From assembly GCF_001613345.1 (NCBI RefSeq), contig NZ_BDCE01000064.1:124001-188000 (forward strand): a DNA stretch of 64,000 nucleotides, given 5' to 3'. The position numbers were made by a program, and so were the translations under genes. Within the stretch, counting starts at the first letter, position 1. Each line of letters opens with the position of its first letter. Below are positions 18,096 to 26,528 of this stretch, piece by piece. Below the pieces are notes generated by a model. The model was not told the DNA's origin and did no database searches. It was given only the letters and a program-made list of their open reading frames with translations. This stretch comes from Nocardia uniformis NBRC 13702. GTDB lineage: Bacteria; Actinomycetota; Actinomycetes; Mycobacteriales; Mycobacteriaceae.

Positions 18096-19496
18096 TCAGC
18101 TCGCCAATTCGTTTGTCGTGACGCCGGTTTCGCCGGCCGCGATGCGGCCCAGCGCCGTGGCGGGGGGTTCACCGAAGAGCATTTCGCGGATCACCGAGTT
18201 CCAGTCGAGCGCGACGTTCATCTGCCCGACGGTCGCCACGACCATGCCGAGCATCCGGACCACCATGGCGGTATCGGCCGGAATGGATTGCTGCCGAGCC
18301 ATACTGAAGAACGGGCCGCTCGGGGACAGGGTGTCGACCACGACCTGGCGGACCACCTCGGAGTTGAACAGCACCTCACCCGGCTCGGACAGCCACCAGA
18401 ACAGCTGCTGCATGAACTCGTGCGTGGCCTTCGCGTCCATCGGCCCGTCCGCGGACGCCATCCCGCCCTGCACCATGGCCTGGTGCAGCGCCTCGGGGTC
18501 CTTTCCGACGATTCCCCGCAGCAGCGCCACCTGGTCCCGGTAGGAGTCCTTGGGCAGATGCCGGTACAGCCCGAAGTCCAGGAACACCACCTTGCCGTCC
18601 TCGCCGAGCAGGAAGTTGCCCGGATGCGGGTCGACCGAGAAGTGCCCGTGCGTGATCAGGTTGCCGATGTAGAAGCGGAAAAGGATCTCCCCGACGTGGG
18701 TGCGGGTCGCGTCGTCGGCGTGGCGCACCTCCTCGTAGCGGCGGGCCTTGATGAACTCGGTGACCAGCACCTGCGGTCCGCAGAACTCGGTGATCACATC
18801 GGGCACCCGGATGAACGGATGCTTGCGGTAGAGGCGGGCCACTTTGCGCTGGTTCTGCGCCTCGAGTGCGTAGTCGAGCTCATCCTCGACGCGTTCGCGG
18901 ATCTGGCCCGCCAGGCTCTCGAGATCGGCGTTGGGCAACAGCACCCGGGCGGCCCGCAGTACCAGGGACAGGTTGTTCAGGTCGGCCCGGATGGCCTTGT
19001 CGATGCCCGGGTACTGCACCTTCACCGCGACCTCGCGGCCGTCCTTGAGGACCGCCCGGTACACCTGTCCGATGGAGGCGGCGGCGATCGGCTCGGTGTC
19101 GAATTCGGCGAAGATGGCCGAGATCCGCCCGCCGAGATTCTGCTCGATGACCCGTTTCATCTGATCGAACGACACCGTCGGCGCGGAATCGAGCAGTTTG
19201 TTGAGCGTCTTCTGCATCTCGTCACGGATGTTCTCGGGCCAGATGCCCATATCGATCGACGCCAATGTCTGACCGATCTTCATGGCCGCGCCGCGCATGC
19301 CCCCCAACGCTGTCACCAGCGCCTGCACGGCCTCGGCTTGCCGCTGATCGGCGATCGAGGCCTTCTTCTCCTCGCTGCGGCCAACCGAACGGACCTTGGT
19401 CCCGACATAGCGGGTGGTCTGGTCAGCGACGATCTTGCCGAGCATGGCGGTACGTTTTGTCCGCGAGGTGGTCATGTCGTTGTTGTTTGTGGCCAT
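18096..19496 (-). CDS. ABC1/UbiB-family atypical kinase (fourth copy)
   Basis: A 466-residue ABC1-family protein with all hallmarks: MKIGQTL, AAASIGQVYRAVL, VAVKVQYPG, ExD-type EDELDYALEAQ, DPHPGN and LDFG. The N-terminus up to about residue 60 is charged and repeat-free. GAAGGAATTCCC precedes the ATG. It lies 27 bases after the HSL-type hydrolase gene. By eye it is closer to the 5978 and 26529 copies than to its downstream neighbour. Confidence 0.92.
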   Translation of the reverse strand: MATNNNDMTTSRTKRTAMLGKIVADQTTRYVGTKVRSVGRSEEKKASIADQRQAEAVQALVTALGGMRGAAMKIGQTLASIDMGIWPENIRDEMQKTLNKLLDSAPTVSFDQMKRVIEQNLGGRISAIFAEFDTEPIAAASIGQVYRAVLKDGREVAVKVQYPGIDKAIRADLNNLSLVLRAARVLLPNADLESLAGQIRERVEDELDYALEAQNQRKVARLYRKHPFIRVPDVITEFCGPQVLVTEFIKARRYEEVRHADDATRTHVGEILFRFYIGNLITHGHFSVDPHPGNFLLGEDGKVVFLDFGLYRHLPKDSYRDQVALLRGIVGKDPEALHQAMVQGGMASADGPMDAKATHEFMQQLFWWLSEPGEVLFNSEVVRQVVVDTLSPSGPFFSMARQQSIPADTAMVVRMLGMVVATVGQMNVALDWNSVIREMLFGEPPATALGRIAAGETGVTTNELAS

Positions 19497-19523
19497 GGGA
19501 ATTCCTTCGATGGGTAAGGGGGG

Positions 19524-20549
19524 TCAGTGTTGGGACGTGACCTGGTCGACGAACGCGGCGATGTCCGCGATCGCCTGCCGTGCCTCGGGGATCACGTCGG
19601 CGAACAGGTGCCAGACGTGTAACTGCCGGTCCCACACCTGCAGCCGGTACGGCACGCCCGCCTGCTCCAACCGGACCGCCATCTGCTCGCAGTCGGCGCG
19701 GAAGATCTCCGTGGAGCCCACCTGCATCAGCACCGGAGGGAAATCGGTCAGGTCACCGTCGACCGGGGACGGCGCGTTCACCAGTCCGCGTGCGCGCGCC
19801 ACGTCCACCAGCGCGCTCAGCTGCGACGGGGTGAACGGGTCGCGCGCGGCGTTCGGGTGGGCGGCCTTGGTGGCGAAGTCGAAATCGAGCACCGGCGAGA
19901 TCGCCACCACCCCGGCCGGATCCGGCAGTCCCGCGGCGCGCGCGCCCAGCACCGTCGCGAAGGCCAGGCCGGCACCGAACGAGTCGCCCGCGAGCACGAT
20001 CCGGTTGGCAGGGGTGCCATGGTCGAGCAGCCAACGGTACGCGGACAGTGCGTCCTCCATGGCGTCGCTGACCGTGGCCTTGGGCGCCAGCCGGTACTCG
20101 AGGTTGAACACCGGGATGCCGTAGGCCGCCTTGGACAGCCGGCCGACCATGCGCCGCCAGCTATTGAGCCCGCCGGTCACGTCCGCGCCGCCGTGCATGT
20201 ACATGATCACCTCGGGCCCGCGGTGCGGTCCCGGGCCCCGCACCCATTCGGCGCGCCAATGGTCGTGCCGTACCCGGCTCAACCGGGTGCCGCGCGGCGG
20301 ACGCAACCAGAACAGCGCCTGATCCGCCTTGCGGGTCAAGGGGATTCCCAGTCCCTGCGGCAGTGCCCGCAGTGCCGGGGCGGCCACCGCGACGCCCGCC
20401 CGCAGCGCCGGGCGGACCATGCCGCGTGAGCCCGTGTGCGCGACGAGGGAGACCCGCGAAGGGCCCTGCGGCGGCTCGAGGGTGGTGTGATCGTCGACCG
20501 AGGTGGGTGGCGCGGAGTAGCCGGGGGTGCCGGACTGCCGGATTCGCAT
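19524..20549 (-). CDS. HSL-family alpha/beta hydrolase
   Basis: About 341 residues. The oxyanion motif is HGG (MYMHGGADVTGG), the nucleophile elbow is GDSFGAG (Ser about 190), the acid is probably the Glu/Asp of GSTEIFRAD and the base is in QLHVWH. I choose ATG 20549, with AGAGG eight bases upstream; a GTG at 20582 would overlap the preceding small gene. It resembles the hydrolase at 13463-14467 and LipR of the mymA operon. It probably acts on an ester or acylated intermediate. Confidence 0.9.
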   Translation of the reverse strand: MRIRQSGTPGYSAPPTSVDDHTTLEPPQGPSRVSLVAHTGSRGMVRPALRAGVAVAAPALRALPQGLGIPLTRKADQALFWLRPPRGTRLSRVRHDHWRAEWVRGPGPHRGPEVIMYMHGGADVTGGLNSWRRMVGRLSKAAYGIPVFNLEYRLAPKATVSDAMEDALSAYRWLLDHGTPANRIVLAGDSFGAGLAFATVLGARAAGLPDPAGVVAISPVLDFDFATKAAHPNAARDPFTPSQLSALVDVARARGLVNAPSPVDGDLTDFPPVLMQVGSTEIFRADCEQMAVRLEQAGVPYRLQVWDRQLHVWHLFADVIPEARQAIADIAAFVDQVTSQH

Positions 20550-20569
20550 GACGGTGACCTCTCGAATGT

Positions 20570-20809
20570 TCAGACGTACCACTGCGCGTGGCGCAGCAGG
20601 ACGTACGTGCGGCCCAGGGTGGAGGCCGGATTCAACCGGCCCAGAAAGAGATCCGCCACCTGTGTGGCCGAACCGTGCACCCGGGCCCGGGCACGCGCGA
20701 TTTGCGGAATGGGCCGGGGGAAGCGCGTCTCCAGCCGGTTGTGCAGGCGCGCGATCGGGGCCGGCATGTCGGGGTAGCGCTCCGCGCTGAGGAGGGGTTC
20801 GCGGCTCAT
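20570..20809 (-). CDS. small hypothetical protein in the FMO operon
   Basis: A 79-residue basic protein with many Arg, Pro and Leu and no Cys (starts MSREPLLSAERYPDMP). It fits exactly between the fusion gene and the hydrolase gene and has AAAGGA eight bases before ATG, so it is likely real although unrecognised. No membrane segment or signal peptide is visible. Confidence 0.6.
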   Translation of the reverse strand: MSREPLLSAERYPDMPAPIARLHNRLETRFPRPIPQIARARARVHGSATQVADLFLGRLNPASTLGRTYVLLRHAQWYV

Positions 20810-20845
20810 GGCAGTGGTCCTTTGGGGTGAGGTCGGTGTGGCGGG

Positions 20846-23662
20846 TTACGCGGGGCTGACGTCGGCATCGGAAGGCCGCGTATCCGGCAGTGCGGCAGTC
20901 GAATCGGCCACCGGGGCAGGCTCGGCCGCAGGAGCCTTCTTCGCCGCAGGAGCCTTCTTCGCCGCGGTGGCCTTCACCGCAGTGGCCTTCGCCGCGGTGG
21001 CCTTCTTCGGGGCCCGTGTCTTGGTCGCCGTGGCTCCGTTCGCCGGGCTCGCGTTCGCGTCGCCGGTCACGTCGGCCGGTGCGATCAGCTCGGGCAACTG
21101 CTTGCGGCGGAGCTTGCCGGCGGTGGTGCGCGGCAACGCGGCCACGAAGTGCACGTCGCGCGGGGTCTTGTAGTTGGCCAGCTGTGCCTTCACGAAGGCC
21201 TTGATCTCATCGGCAGTGGCCGTCTGGCCGTCCTTGAGCACGATGAACGCCGCCAGCCGCTGGCCGAAATCGTCGTCGGGCACGCCGATGGCGCCGGCGT
21301 CCGCCACCGCCGGATGGTCGAGAAGCGTGTCCTCGATCTCCTGCGGGAAGACGTTCTCACCGCCGGAGAGGATCATGTCGTCGGAACGTCCGTCGATGAA
21401 GAGTCGTCCCGCCGAATCGAAGTGGCCGAGGTCCCCGGTGTCCAGGTAACCGTCGATGAATTCCTTGTTATTGCCATCGGTGTAACCGTGGAAGGCGGCC
21501 GGACTCTTGATGGTGACGCGGCCGGGAACCCCGACCGGCACCTCGACCCCGACGTCGTCGTAGATGCGGACGCCGACCAGGCCCTGCGGGCCGTAACCGA
21601 CCGTGCCCGGCGCCGCACGCAGGTCCGCGGGGGTGGCCAGGGTGCCTAGCCCGGACTCGGTCGAGGCGTACCCGTTGAACAGCACGTCGCCGAATTCGTC
21701 CATGAACGCCTCACCCAGCCAGCCGGGCAGCGGCGAGCCGCCGCAGGGGACCACCCGCAAGGTATCGGTGTTGTAGTCCTGGCGGACCTCCTCGGGCAGG
21801 TCCATGATCCGCTTGATCATTGACGGCACCACGGTGGCGATGGTGGCGCTGTGGCGCTCGATGTCCGCGAGCATCTGTTCGGCGCCGAACTTGCGGTGCA
21901 GGACGACCGGCGAGCCGGTCGCGAAACCGATCAGCGTGGAACCCAATCCGAATCCGTGGTGCAGCGGCGGGCCGACCACGATCGGCTCGCCGAGGCTCGG
22001 TACCGGATGGATACGGTCGAGTTCGGTGATAGCCAGCAGCATCCGGGGGTGCAGCGACTTCGCCATGGGGACAAGGTCTTTCATGCCCATCTGGCGCGGT
22101 GCCCCCTTGGGCACTCCGGTGGTGCCGCCGGTCATGATGACGATCGCGCTGCCGTAGGCCGGCGCGAGCACTCGCCGCCCGCCGCGGGAGATCAGTTGTT
22201 CCACATTGCCGTACCGTGCGGACGCCTCCGGCGAGCTGCCGTCGTCGCGGACGATGATGCGGGGTCCGGTGTAGCCGGAGTTCTCCAGCGACTGCTCGAA
22301 TTGGGTGTCGTAGAACAGCACGTCGATGCGTTCCTGTTCGAGCACCGCGCCCAGCTGCGGACCGGAGAAGCCGTAGTTCAGGGGCACCAGGTCCGCCGAC
22401 AGCCGCGCCGCCGCGAACAGCGCGAGCGGGAAGCCGCGATGGTTGGCGCACAGGATGCCGACCCGGCTGTGGCGTCCGACGATGTACTCGTCGCGCAGGG
22501 CGGAGGCCAATCGCTCTGTCCGCTGGTGCATTTCGCGGTAGGTGATGGTGCCGTCGTCGTCGATCACCGCGTCGCGGTCCGGGAATCGCGCCGCGGCGGT
22601 CGCCGCGAGCGTGGCCAGGCCGAAGCCATTCCGCAGGGCGGCCACGGCCTGTGGCAGCCGGGCGGGCGGTACCACGGCCAGCGGATTCATTCCCGCGACC
22701 GTTCCGATGCTGCCGAAGCACTTGTCCAGGAAGTGCCCGAAGTCCTCGGCACGCCGCATGACGGGGACCAGGTCGGTGGGCCGCGACTGGCGATTGGCGA
22801 CCTTCACCGCGAGGGTCTTGGCGTATTCCATGGGGCGGCTGTTGTCCAGCAGGTATCCGACCGGTGCGGCGAGGCGTTCGGGCCAGGGCCGGATGTACAT
22901 CGGCTTGTCCACGATGGCGCGGCAGACGGCGTTCGCGGCTTCCTCGGCGGTGTTGCCGAGCGGTTTGGCGTACTTGAAGTACCAGAACGGCCCGAGCATC
23001 GGCGTGTAGATCAACTGGAGGTAGACACCGGTGGAGGTGATGCCCTCGGCGCGCAGTTCCGCGCTCGCGCCGCGCATCCAGGAGTTGAACGCGGCCTTGC
23101 TGGAGGCATAGGCGGTCCAGCCCACGGGGGGTGCGTGCACACCGATGGTGACGATATTGACGATGTGCCCGCTGTGGGCCGCGCGCATGGAGGGAAGCAG
23201 GCTCATGATCAGCCGGATAGGTGCGAGATAGTTGACGTTGGCGGTCTTCTCGAAGTTGTCGAACCGGTCGACCGAGTCGGTGAGCCACCGACTGATCGAC
23301 TTGCCCGCGTTGTTCACCAGCACGTCGACCCGGCCGTGCTCATCGAGCACCCGCTCGACCATGGCGGCCGTAGCCGGCATGTCGTTGAGGTCGGTCGGAT
23401 ACGGGTGGATCGAGCCATCGGCCCCGAGAGCGATTGCCTCCTCGCACAATTCGTCGAGCAGCGCAGCGCGGCGGGCCACCACGGCGACGGTCGCGCCGTT
23501 GCGGGCCAGCCGCAGCGCGGTCGCGCGGCCGGTGCCCGAGGACGCTCCGGTCACCAGGATCACCCGGCCCGCGACCGCGCGGCGCAGCCGCCGGTCACTG
23601 ATGCCGTAACTGGACAGGCCGGTGGCGACCCGGAGGGGGCGGCCAACGTTCGGAACCTTCAT
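20846..23662 (-). CDS. SDR / AMP-dependent acyl-CoA synthetase fusion with Lys/Ala-rich tail
   Basis: A 938-residue two-enzyme fusion. Residues about 30-290 are a SadH-like SDR (TGASSGTG, NNAG, Tyr185/Lys189 of YASSK). Residues about 345-870 are an adenylate-forming ligase with the P-loop TGGTTGVPKG (511-520), YASTESG, YLDTGDLG and the late Lys motif PRTTAGKLRRKQL. The last 70 residues are a histone-like tail of Ala, Lys and Thr repeats (KATAAKATAVKATAAKK) followed by an acidic end. In the mymA operon the equivalent activities are separate genes (sadH, fadD13). AGGAG lies seven bases before ATG. It likely oxidises an alcohol and activates an acid to its CoA ester. Confidence 0.9.
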   Translation of the reverse strand: MKVPNVGRPLRVATGLSSYGISDRRLRRAVAGRVILVTGASSGTGRATALRLARNGATVAVVARRAALLDELCEEAIALGADGSIHPYPTDLNDMPATAAMVERVLDEHGRVDVLVNNAGKSISRWLTDSVDRFDNFEKTANVNYLAPIRLIMSLLPSMRAAHSGHIVNIVTIGVHAPPVGWTAYASSKAAFNSWMRGASAELRAEGITSTGVYLQLIYTPMLGPFWYFKYAKPLGNTAEEAANAVCRAIVDKPMYIRPWPERLAAPVGYLLDNSRPMEYAKTLAVKVANRQSRPTDLVPVMRRAEDFGHFLDKCFGSIGTVAGMNPLAVVPPARLPQAVAALRNGFGLATLAATAAARFPDRDAVIDDDGTITYREMHQRTERLASALRDEYIVGRHSRVGILCANHRGFPLALFAAARLSADLVPLNYGFSGPQLGAVLEQERIDVLFYDTQFEQSLENSGYTGPRIIVRDDGSSPEASARYGNVEQLISRGGRRVLAPAYGSAIVIMTGGTTGVPKGAPRQMGMKDLVPMAKSLHPRMLLAITELDRIHPVPSLGEPIVVGPPLHHGFGLGSTLIGFATGSPVVLHRKFGAEQMLADIERHSATIATVVPSMIKRIMDLPEEVRQDYNTDTLRVVPCGGSPLPGWLGEAFMDEFGDVLFNGYASTESGLGTLATPADLRAAPGTVGYGPQGLVGVRIYDDVGVEVPVGVPGRVTIKSPAAFHGYTDGNNKEFIDGYLDTGDLGHFDSAGRLFIDGRSDDMILSGGENVFPQEIEDTLLDHPAVADAGAIGVPDDDFGQRLAAFIVLKDGQTATADEIKAFVKAQLANYKTPRDVHFVAALPRTTAGKLRRKQLPELIAPADVTGDANASPANGATATKTRAPKKATAAKATAVKATAAKKAPAAKKAPAAEPAPVADSTAALPDTRPSDADVSPA

Positions 23663-23680
23663 CGGGAGTCTCCTGTGGTC

Positions 23681-25348
23681 TCAGGCGTTGGAAGCGACGG
23701 TGACCGGCGTGCGGTCGGTGTCAGCGGTGGGCTTGTCGCCGGTTTCGGCGCGAGTGGTCGCACCGGACGACGGCGCGGCGGCGGCCGGGCGCAGCACGTC
23801 GAAGCGGTAGTGCTCGAACGGGAAGCGGTGGCTGCCATGGCGGGCCTGGAAGAACCCGCTCGGGCGCACATAGGTGCTGTCGCCCTGAGAGTTGCGGTAG
23901 TAGGTCGGGACGTGCCCGTTGAGCTCGTTGAAGTACCAGCGAATCGCTTCGCTGCGCCGCAGGATCTTCGCGTGATAGGCGTCGTGCGCGTCCTGGCGCA
24001 CCTCGGCGCGCGTCGCTCCGCGCCGACCGGCCTCACGGATGGCGCGCACCGCGTGGTGGCTGGTCATCTCGACGAAGGCGTGCCAGCCCGAGCCGGTCCA
24101 GGAGTACGGGCCCACCAGCGTCCACCGGTTGGGCAGCTTGGGCAGCGCGACCGCCTCGTAGGACTGCATGCCGTGCTCGCGGTAGAACTCGCCCAGGTCC
24201 ATCCCGTCGCGGCCGACGACCATGCCCGTGCGATAGGTCTCCGGATCGGAGAACACCTCGTAACCGGTGGCGACCACGATCATGTCGAATTCGTGCTCTC
24301 CACCGTCGGCGGTGCGAATTCCCTTGGGCGTCATGGTCTCTATGCGCTCGGTGACCAGGGCGACGTTGTCGCGGTTGAACGCCTGCAGGTAGTCGCTGGA
24401 GAACGATGGCCGCTTCGCCAGCGGGCCGTGGGTCGGCGTCAGCGCGGCGGCGGTGGCGGGGTCGCGCACCGCTTGCCGGACCAGCTGCCGGTGGGCCGCG
24501 ATCGTGGTCTTGTCGATCACGCGCATGGCCGCTTTGGTGAGGCTCGGCGGCGTGCCGGCGGCCGTGCGCAGCAGCGCGTCCATGCCGACCAGCGCCGCGC
24601 CGTGCAGGCCGGATTGCACGCCCGGCACACCCAGCAGCGCCTGCACCGGCTTGGACACCGCGGGATTCGGTTTGGGCAGGCACCACACCGGAGTGCGCTG
24701 AAAGACCGTGAGCGCGGCGACTTCCGGCGCGATCGACGGCGTGATCTGAATGGAACTGGGCCCGGTGCCGATGACGGCGACGCGCTTGCCCGTGTGGTCC
24801 CAGTCGTGATCCCAGCTCGACGGCCGCTGAATCTTGCCGCGGAACCGGTCCAGTCCCGGGATGCCACCGTCGGGCTTGGGGTTGACGAACGCGCCGACCG
24901 CGTTGATCACGAACCGTGCGGTGATCACCTCACCGCCCGCGGTGTGCAGCCGCCACAGGTGCGCGGCATCGTCCCACCGTTCGCTGACGACGTCGACGCC
25001 GAATCGGGCATGCCGGTGCAGGTCGAACCGGCGGGCGACGTTCGAGTGGTAGTCCCGCACCTCCGCGCCGGGAGCGAACACGCGGCTCCACTTGGCATTG
25101 CGGGCGAACGAGTACTGATAGGCCAGCGAGGGGATATCGACGCAGACGCCCGGATAGCGGTTCTCGTGCCAGCTGCCGCCGAAGCCGGTATCGCGGTCGA
25201 GGATGACGAAGTCGTCGATCCCCGCCTGCCGCAACTTCACGCCGGCCGCGATACCGCCCGGACCTGCGCCGATGATGGCGACATGGTGGTCGGGCGCAGC
25301 GCGGCCGGGGGCGGCCCCCGGCCGCGCTGCCGAGGAGTTGGCCATCAT
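23681..25348 (-). CDS. class B flavin monooxygenase with altered fingerprint (FMO5)
   Basis: A 555-residue FMO homologue and first gene of the module B operon. GAGPGG binds FAD and GTGPSS the NADPH. The fingerprint reads FRGKIQRPSSW (about 169-179), with Arg in place of the family His, and the stretch around it resembles FMO4. I start at the first of two ATGs at 25348 (GGAAGG eight bases upstream); the open frame continues 83 codons further, but that part contains the promoter. The leader is about 65 bases. Confidence 0.9.
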   Translation of the reverse strand: MMANSSAARPGAAPGRAAPDHHVAIIGAGPGGIAAGVKLRQAGIDDFVILDRDTGFGGSWHENRYPGVCVDIPSLAYQYSFARNAKWSRVFAPGAEVRDYHSNVARRFDLHRHARFGVDVVSERWDDAAHLWRLHTAGGEVITARFVINAVGAFVNPKPDGGIPGLDRFRGKIQRPSSWDHDWDHTGKRVAVIGTGPSSIQITPSIAPEVAALTVFQRTPVWCLPKPNPAVSKPVQALLGVPGVQSGLHGAALVGMDALLRTAAGTPPSLTKAAMRVIDKTTIAAHRQLVRQAVRDPATAAALTPTHGPLAKRPSFSSDYLQAFNRDNVALVTERIETMTPKGIRTADGGEHEFDMIVVATGYEVFSDPETYRTGMVVGRDGMDLGEFYREHGMQSYEAVALPKLPNRWTLVGPYSWTGSGWHAFVEMTSHHAVRAIREAGRRGATRAEVRQDAHDAYHAKILRRSEAIRWYFNELNGHVPTYYRNSQGDSTYVRPSGFFQARHGSHRFPFEHYRFDVLRPAAAAPSSGATTRAETGDKPTADTDRTPVTVASNA

Positions 25349-25798
25349 CCTTGATGCCTTCCGAAGGGGTTGAGGGAGCTCGCCGGATGTTTCGACGAAA
25401 TAGTCGACGGGCATGTCATAAAATAGATCGTCCCAGACAATTGCGCAATACCTGCCTCGAAGGTCGCGAATGAGCAGTTGAACGGGCTCGATACAGACGA
25501 CCTTGGGCGCCGTCAGCGCGTAGCTCGACGTGCACCTACCCCGAAATGGGAGCCCGGCGGCGATCCGGAGGGCTCTGTGCATGGCAATTTTCGACAATTT
25601 TGTCAGCTTTTGAGAGCGACTCAGCGATCATCCCGCCGCCCTGCTCGGTGTCCACCCTGCCGACTCGGCTCGATCCCGAATTGTCTTGCGCCGGTGCGGC
25701 AGTAGCCGTCGATAGGCCCGCAAGAAGCCCCCGTGCCCGAGCGCCGATCCCCCATTAACCCGGCGTCGCCGCCCGCATCGTCCGCATACGATGGTGCG
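25349..25798. other. divergent intergenic region between FMO5 and tetR
   Basis: About 450 bases without a convincing gene. It holds the FMO5 promoter (25420-25448), an inverted repeat GACAA-TT-TTGTC at 25593-25604, an AATTGTCT at 25679 and an inverted repeat CATCGT-N6-ACGATG at 25776-25793 just before the tetR start. The last could be an autoregulatory operator. The length and number of repeats suggest complex control. Confidence 0.5.
25420..25449 (-). promoter_or_regulatory. promoter of the FMO5 operon, with block shared with the mce promoter
   Basis: On the minus strand TTGCGC (25448-25443) and TATTTT (25425-25420) are 17 bases apart. The 21 bases at 25449-25429 (core TTGCGCAATTGTCTGGG) are identical to 28047-28067 upstream of the mce operon. 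TTGCGCAA is a perfect palindrome overlapping the -35, and TGTCTGGGAC lies in the spacer. It is placed about 65 bases before the FMO5 ATG. Confidence 0.65.
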
Positions 25799-26479
25799 AT
25801 GACCGAACCAGCGAAGCGGGGCCGCGGTCCCGGCCGGCCGCGGGATGAACGCAACAGTGAGCGACGGCGCAACGAACTCGTCGCCGCCGCCTATCGGGTG
25901 TTCACCACGAAGGGATACGCGGCGGCCACTACAGCCGATATTGCTGCGGAGGTCGGCGCGGGTTACGGCACCTTCTATCGCTACTTCGACAGCAAGCGCG
26001 CGATTCTCGATGCCGTGTTCGACTACGGTATCGAGCTGCTGACGGTCCAGCTGGCCGGAGAGGTCTTCGACCCGGAGTTCGCGTTCGACGACGAGAACCT
26101 CACCTTCGAGTCGCTGGTGCGCGCCTGGACGAGTGCGGTCGACGGGTTGTGCGATCTCGCGGAGAACGACGAGCAACTGGTTCGGGTGTTGTTGTTCGAA
26201 TTGACCGGCGTCGACGACGAACTCAACGCCCGTCTCTTGGGACTGCACGCTCTCTTGGCGGCAACCGTCGAGCGCTTTCTGGCTCGCTATGTGAAAGCCG
26301 GTGTGCTGCGCCGCGATCTGGATACCGTGAATGTCGGCTGGCTGCTGGTCACCGCGACGCTGCCGCCGATGCTGCGCACGATGCAGGGCGCGGACGAAGA
26401 CGACCGGCGGCGCTATGTCGAGACCGTCGTCGCGACCCTCGGCCCGGGCATCCGCGCCGAATCCCCCGCCGCGAATTGA
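25799..26479 (+). CDS. TetR-family transcriptional regulator (module B)
   Basis: A 226-residue regulator with a TetR helix-turn-helix (TTADIAAEVGAGYGTFYRYF) and a helical ligand domain. ATG at 25799 is chosen; there is no good ribosome site, and TACGAT lies just upstream, so the mRNA may be leaderless. It is divergent from the FMO5 operon and upstream of an ABC1 kinase gene, the same arrangement as at 5331-7363. Probable targets are its own gene, the FMO5 operon and perhaps the mce operon, given the shared promoter block. Confidence 0.9.
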   Translation: MTEPAKRGRGPGRPRDERNSERRRNELVAAAYRVFTTKGYAAATTADIAAEVGAGYGTFYRYFDSKRAILDAVFDYGIELLTVQLAGEVFDPEFAFDDENLTFESLVRAWTSAVDGLCDLAENDEQLVRVLLFELTGVDDELNARLLGLHALLAATVERFLARYVKAGVLRRDLDTVNVGWLLVTATLPPMLRTMQGADEDDRRRYVETVVATLGPGIRAESPAAN

Positions 26480-26528
26480 TCGACACGGGCGTCTGCTAAT
26501 CTCGCCCGATCAGACGAAGGACGGGTTC

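Noticed and set aside
21851..25354. Open plus-strand frame of 1167 codons
   Set aside because: Antisense to the SDR-ligase fusion and FMO5, with a biased Arg/Gly/His composition and no recognisable motif.
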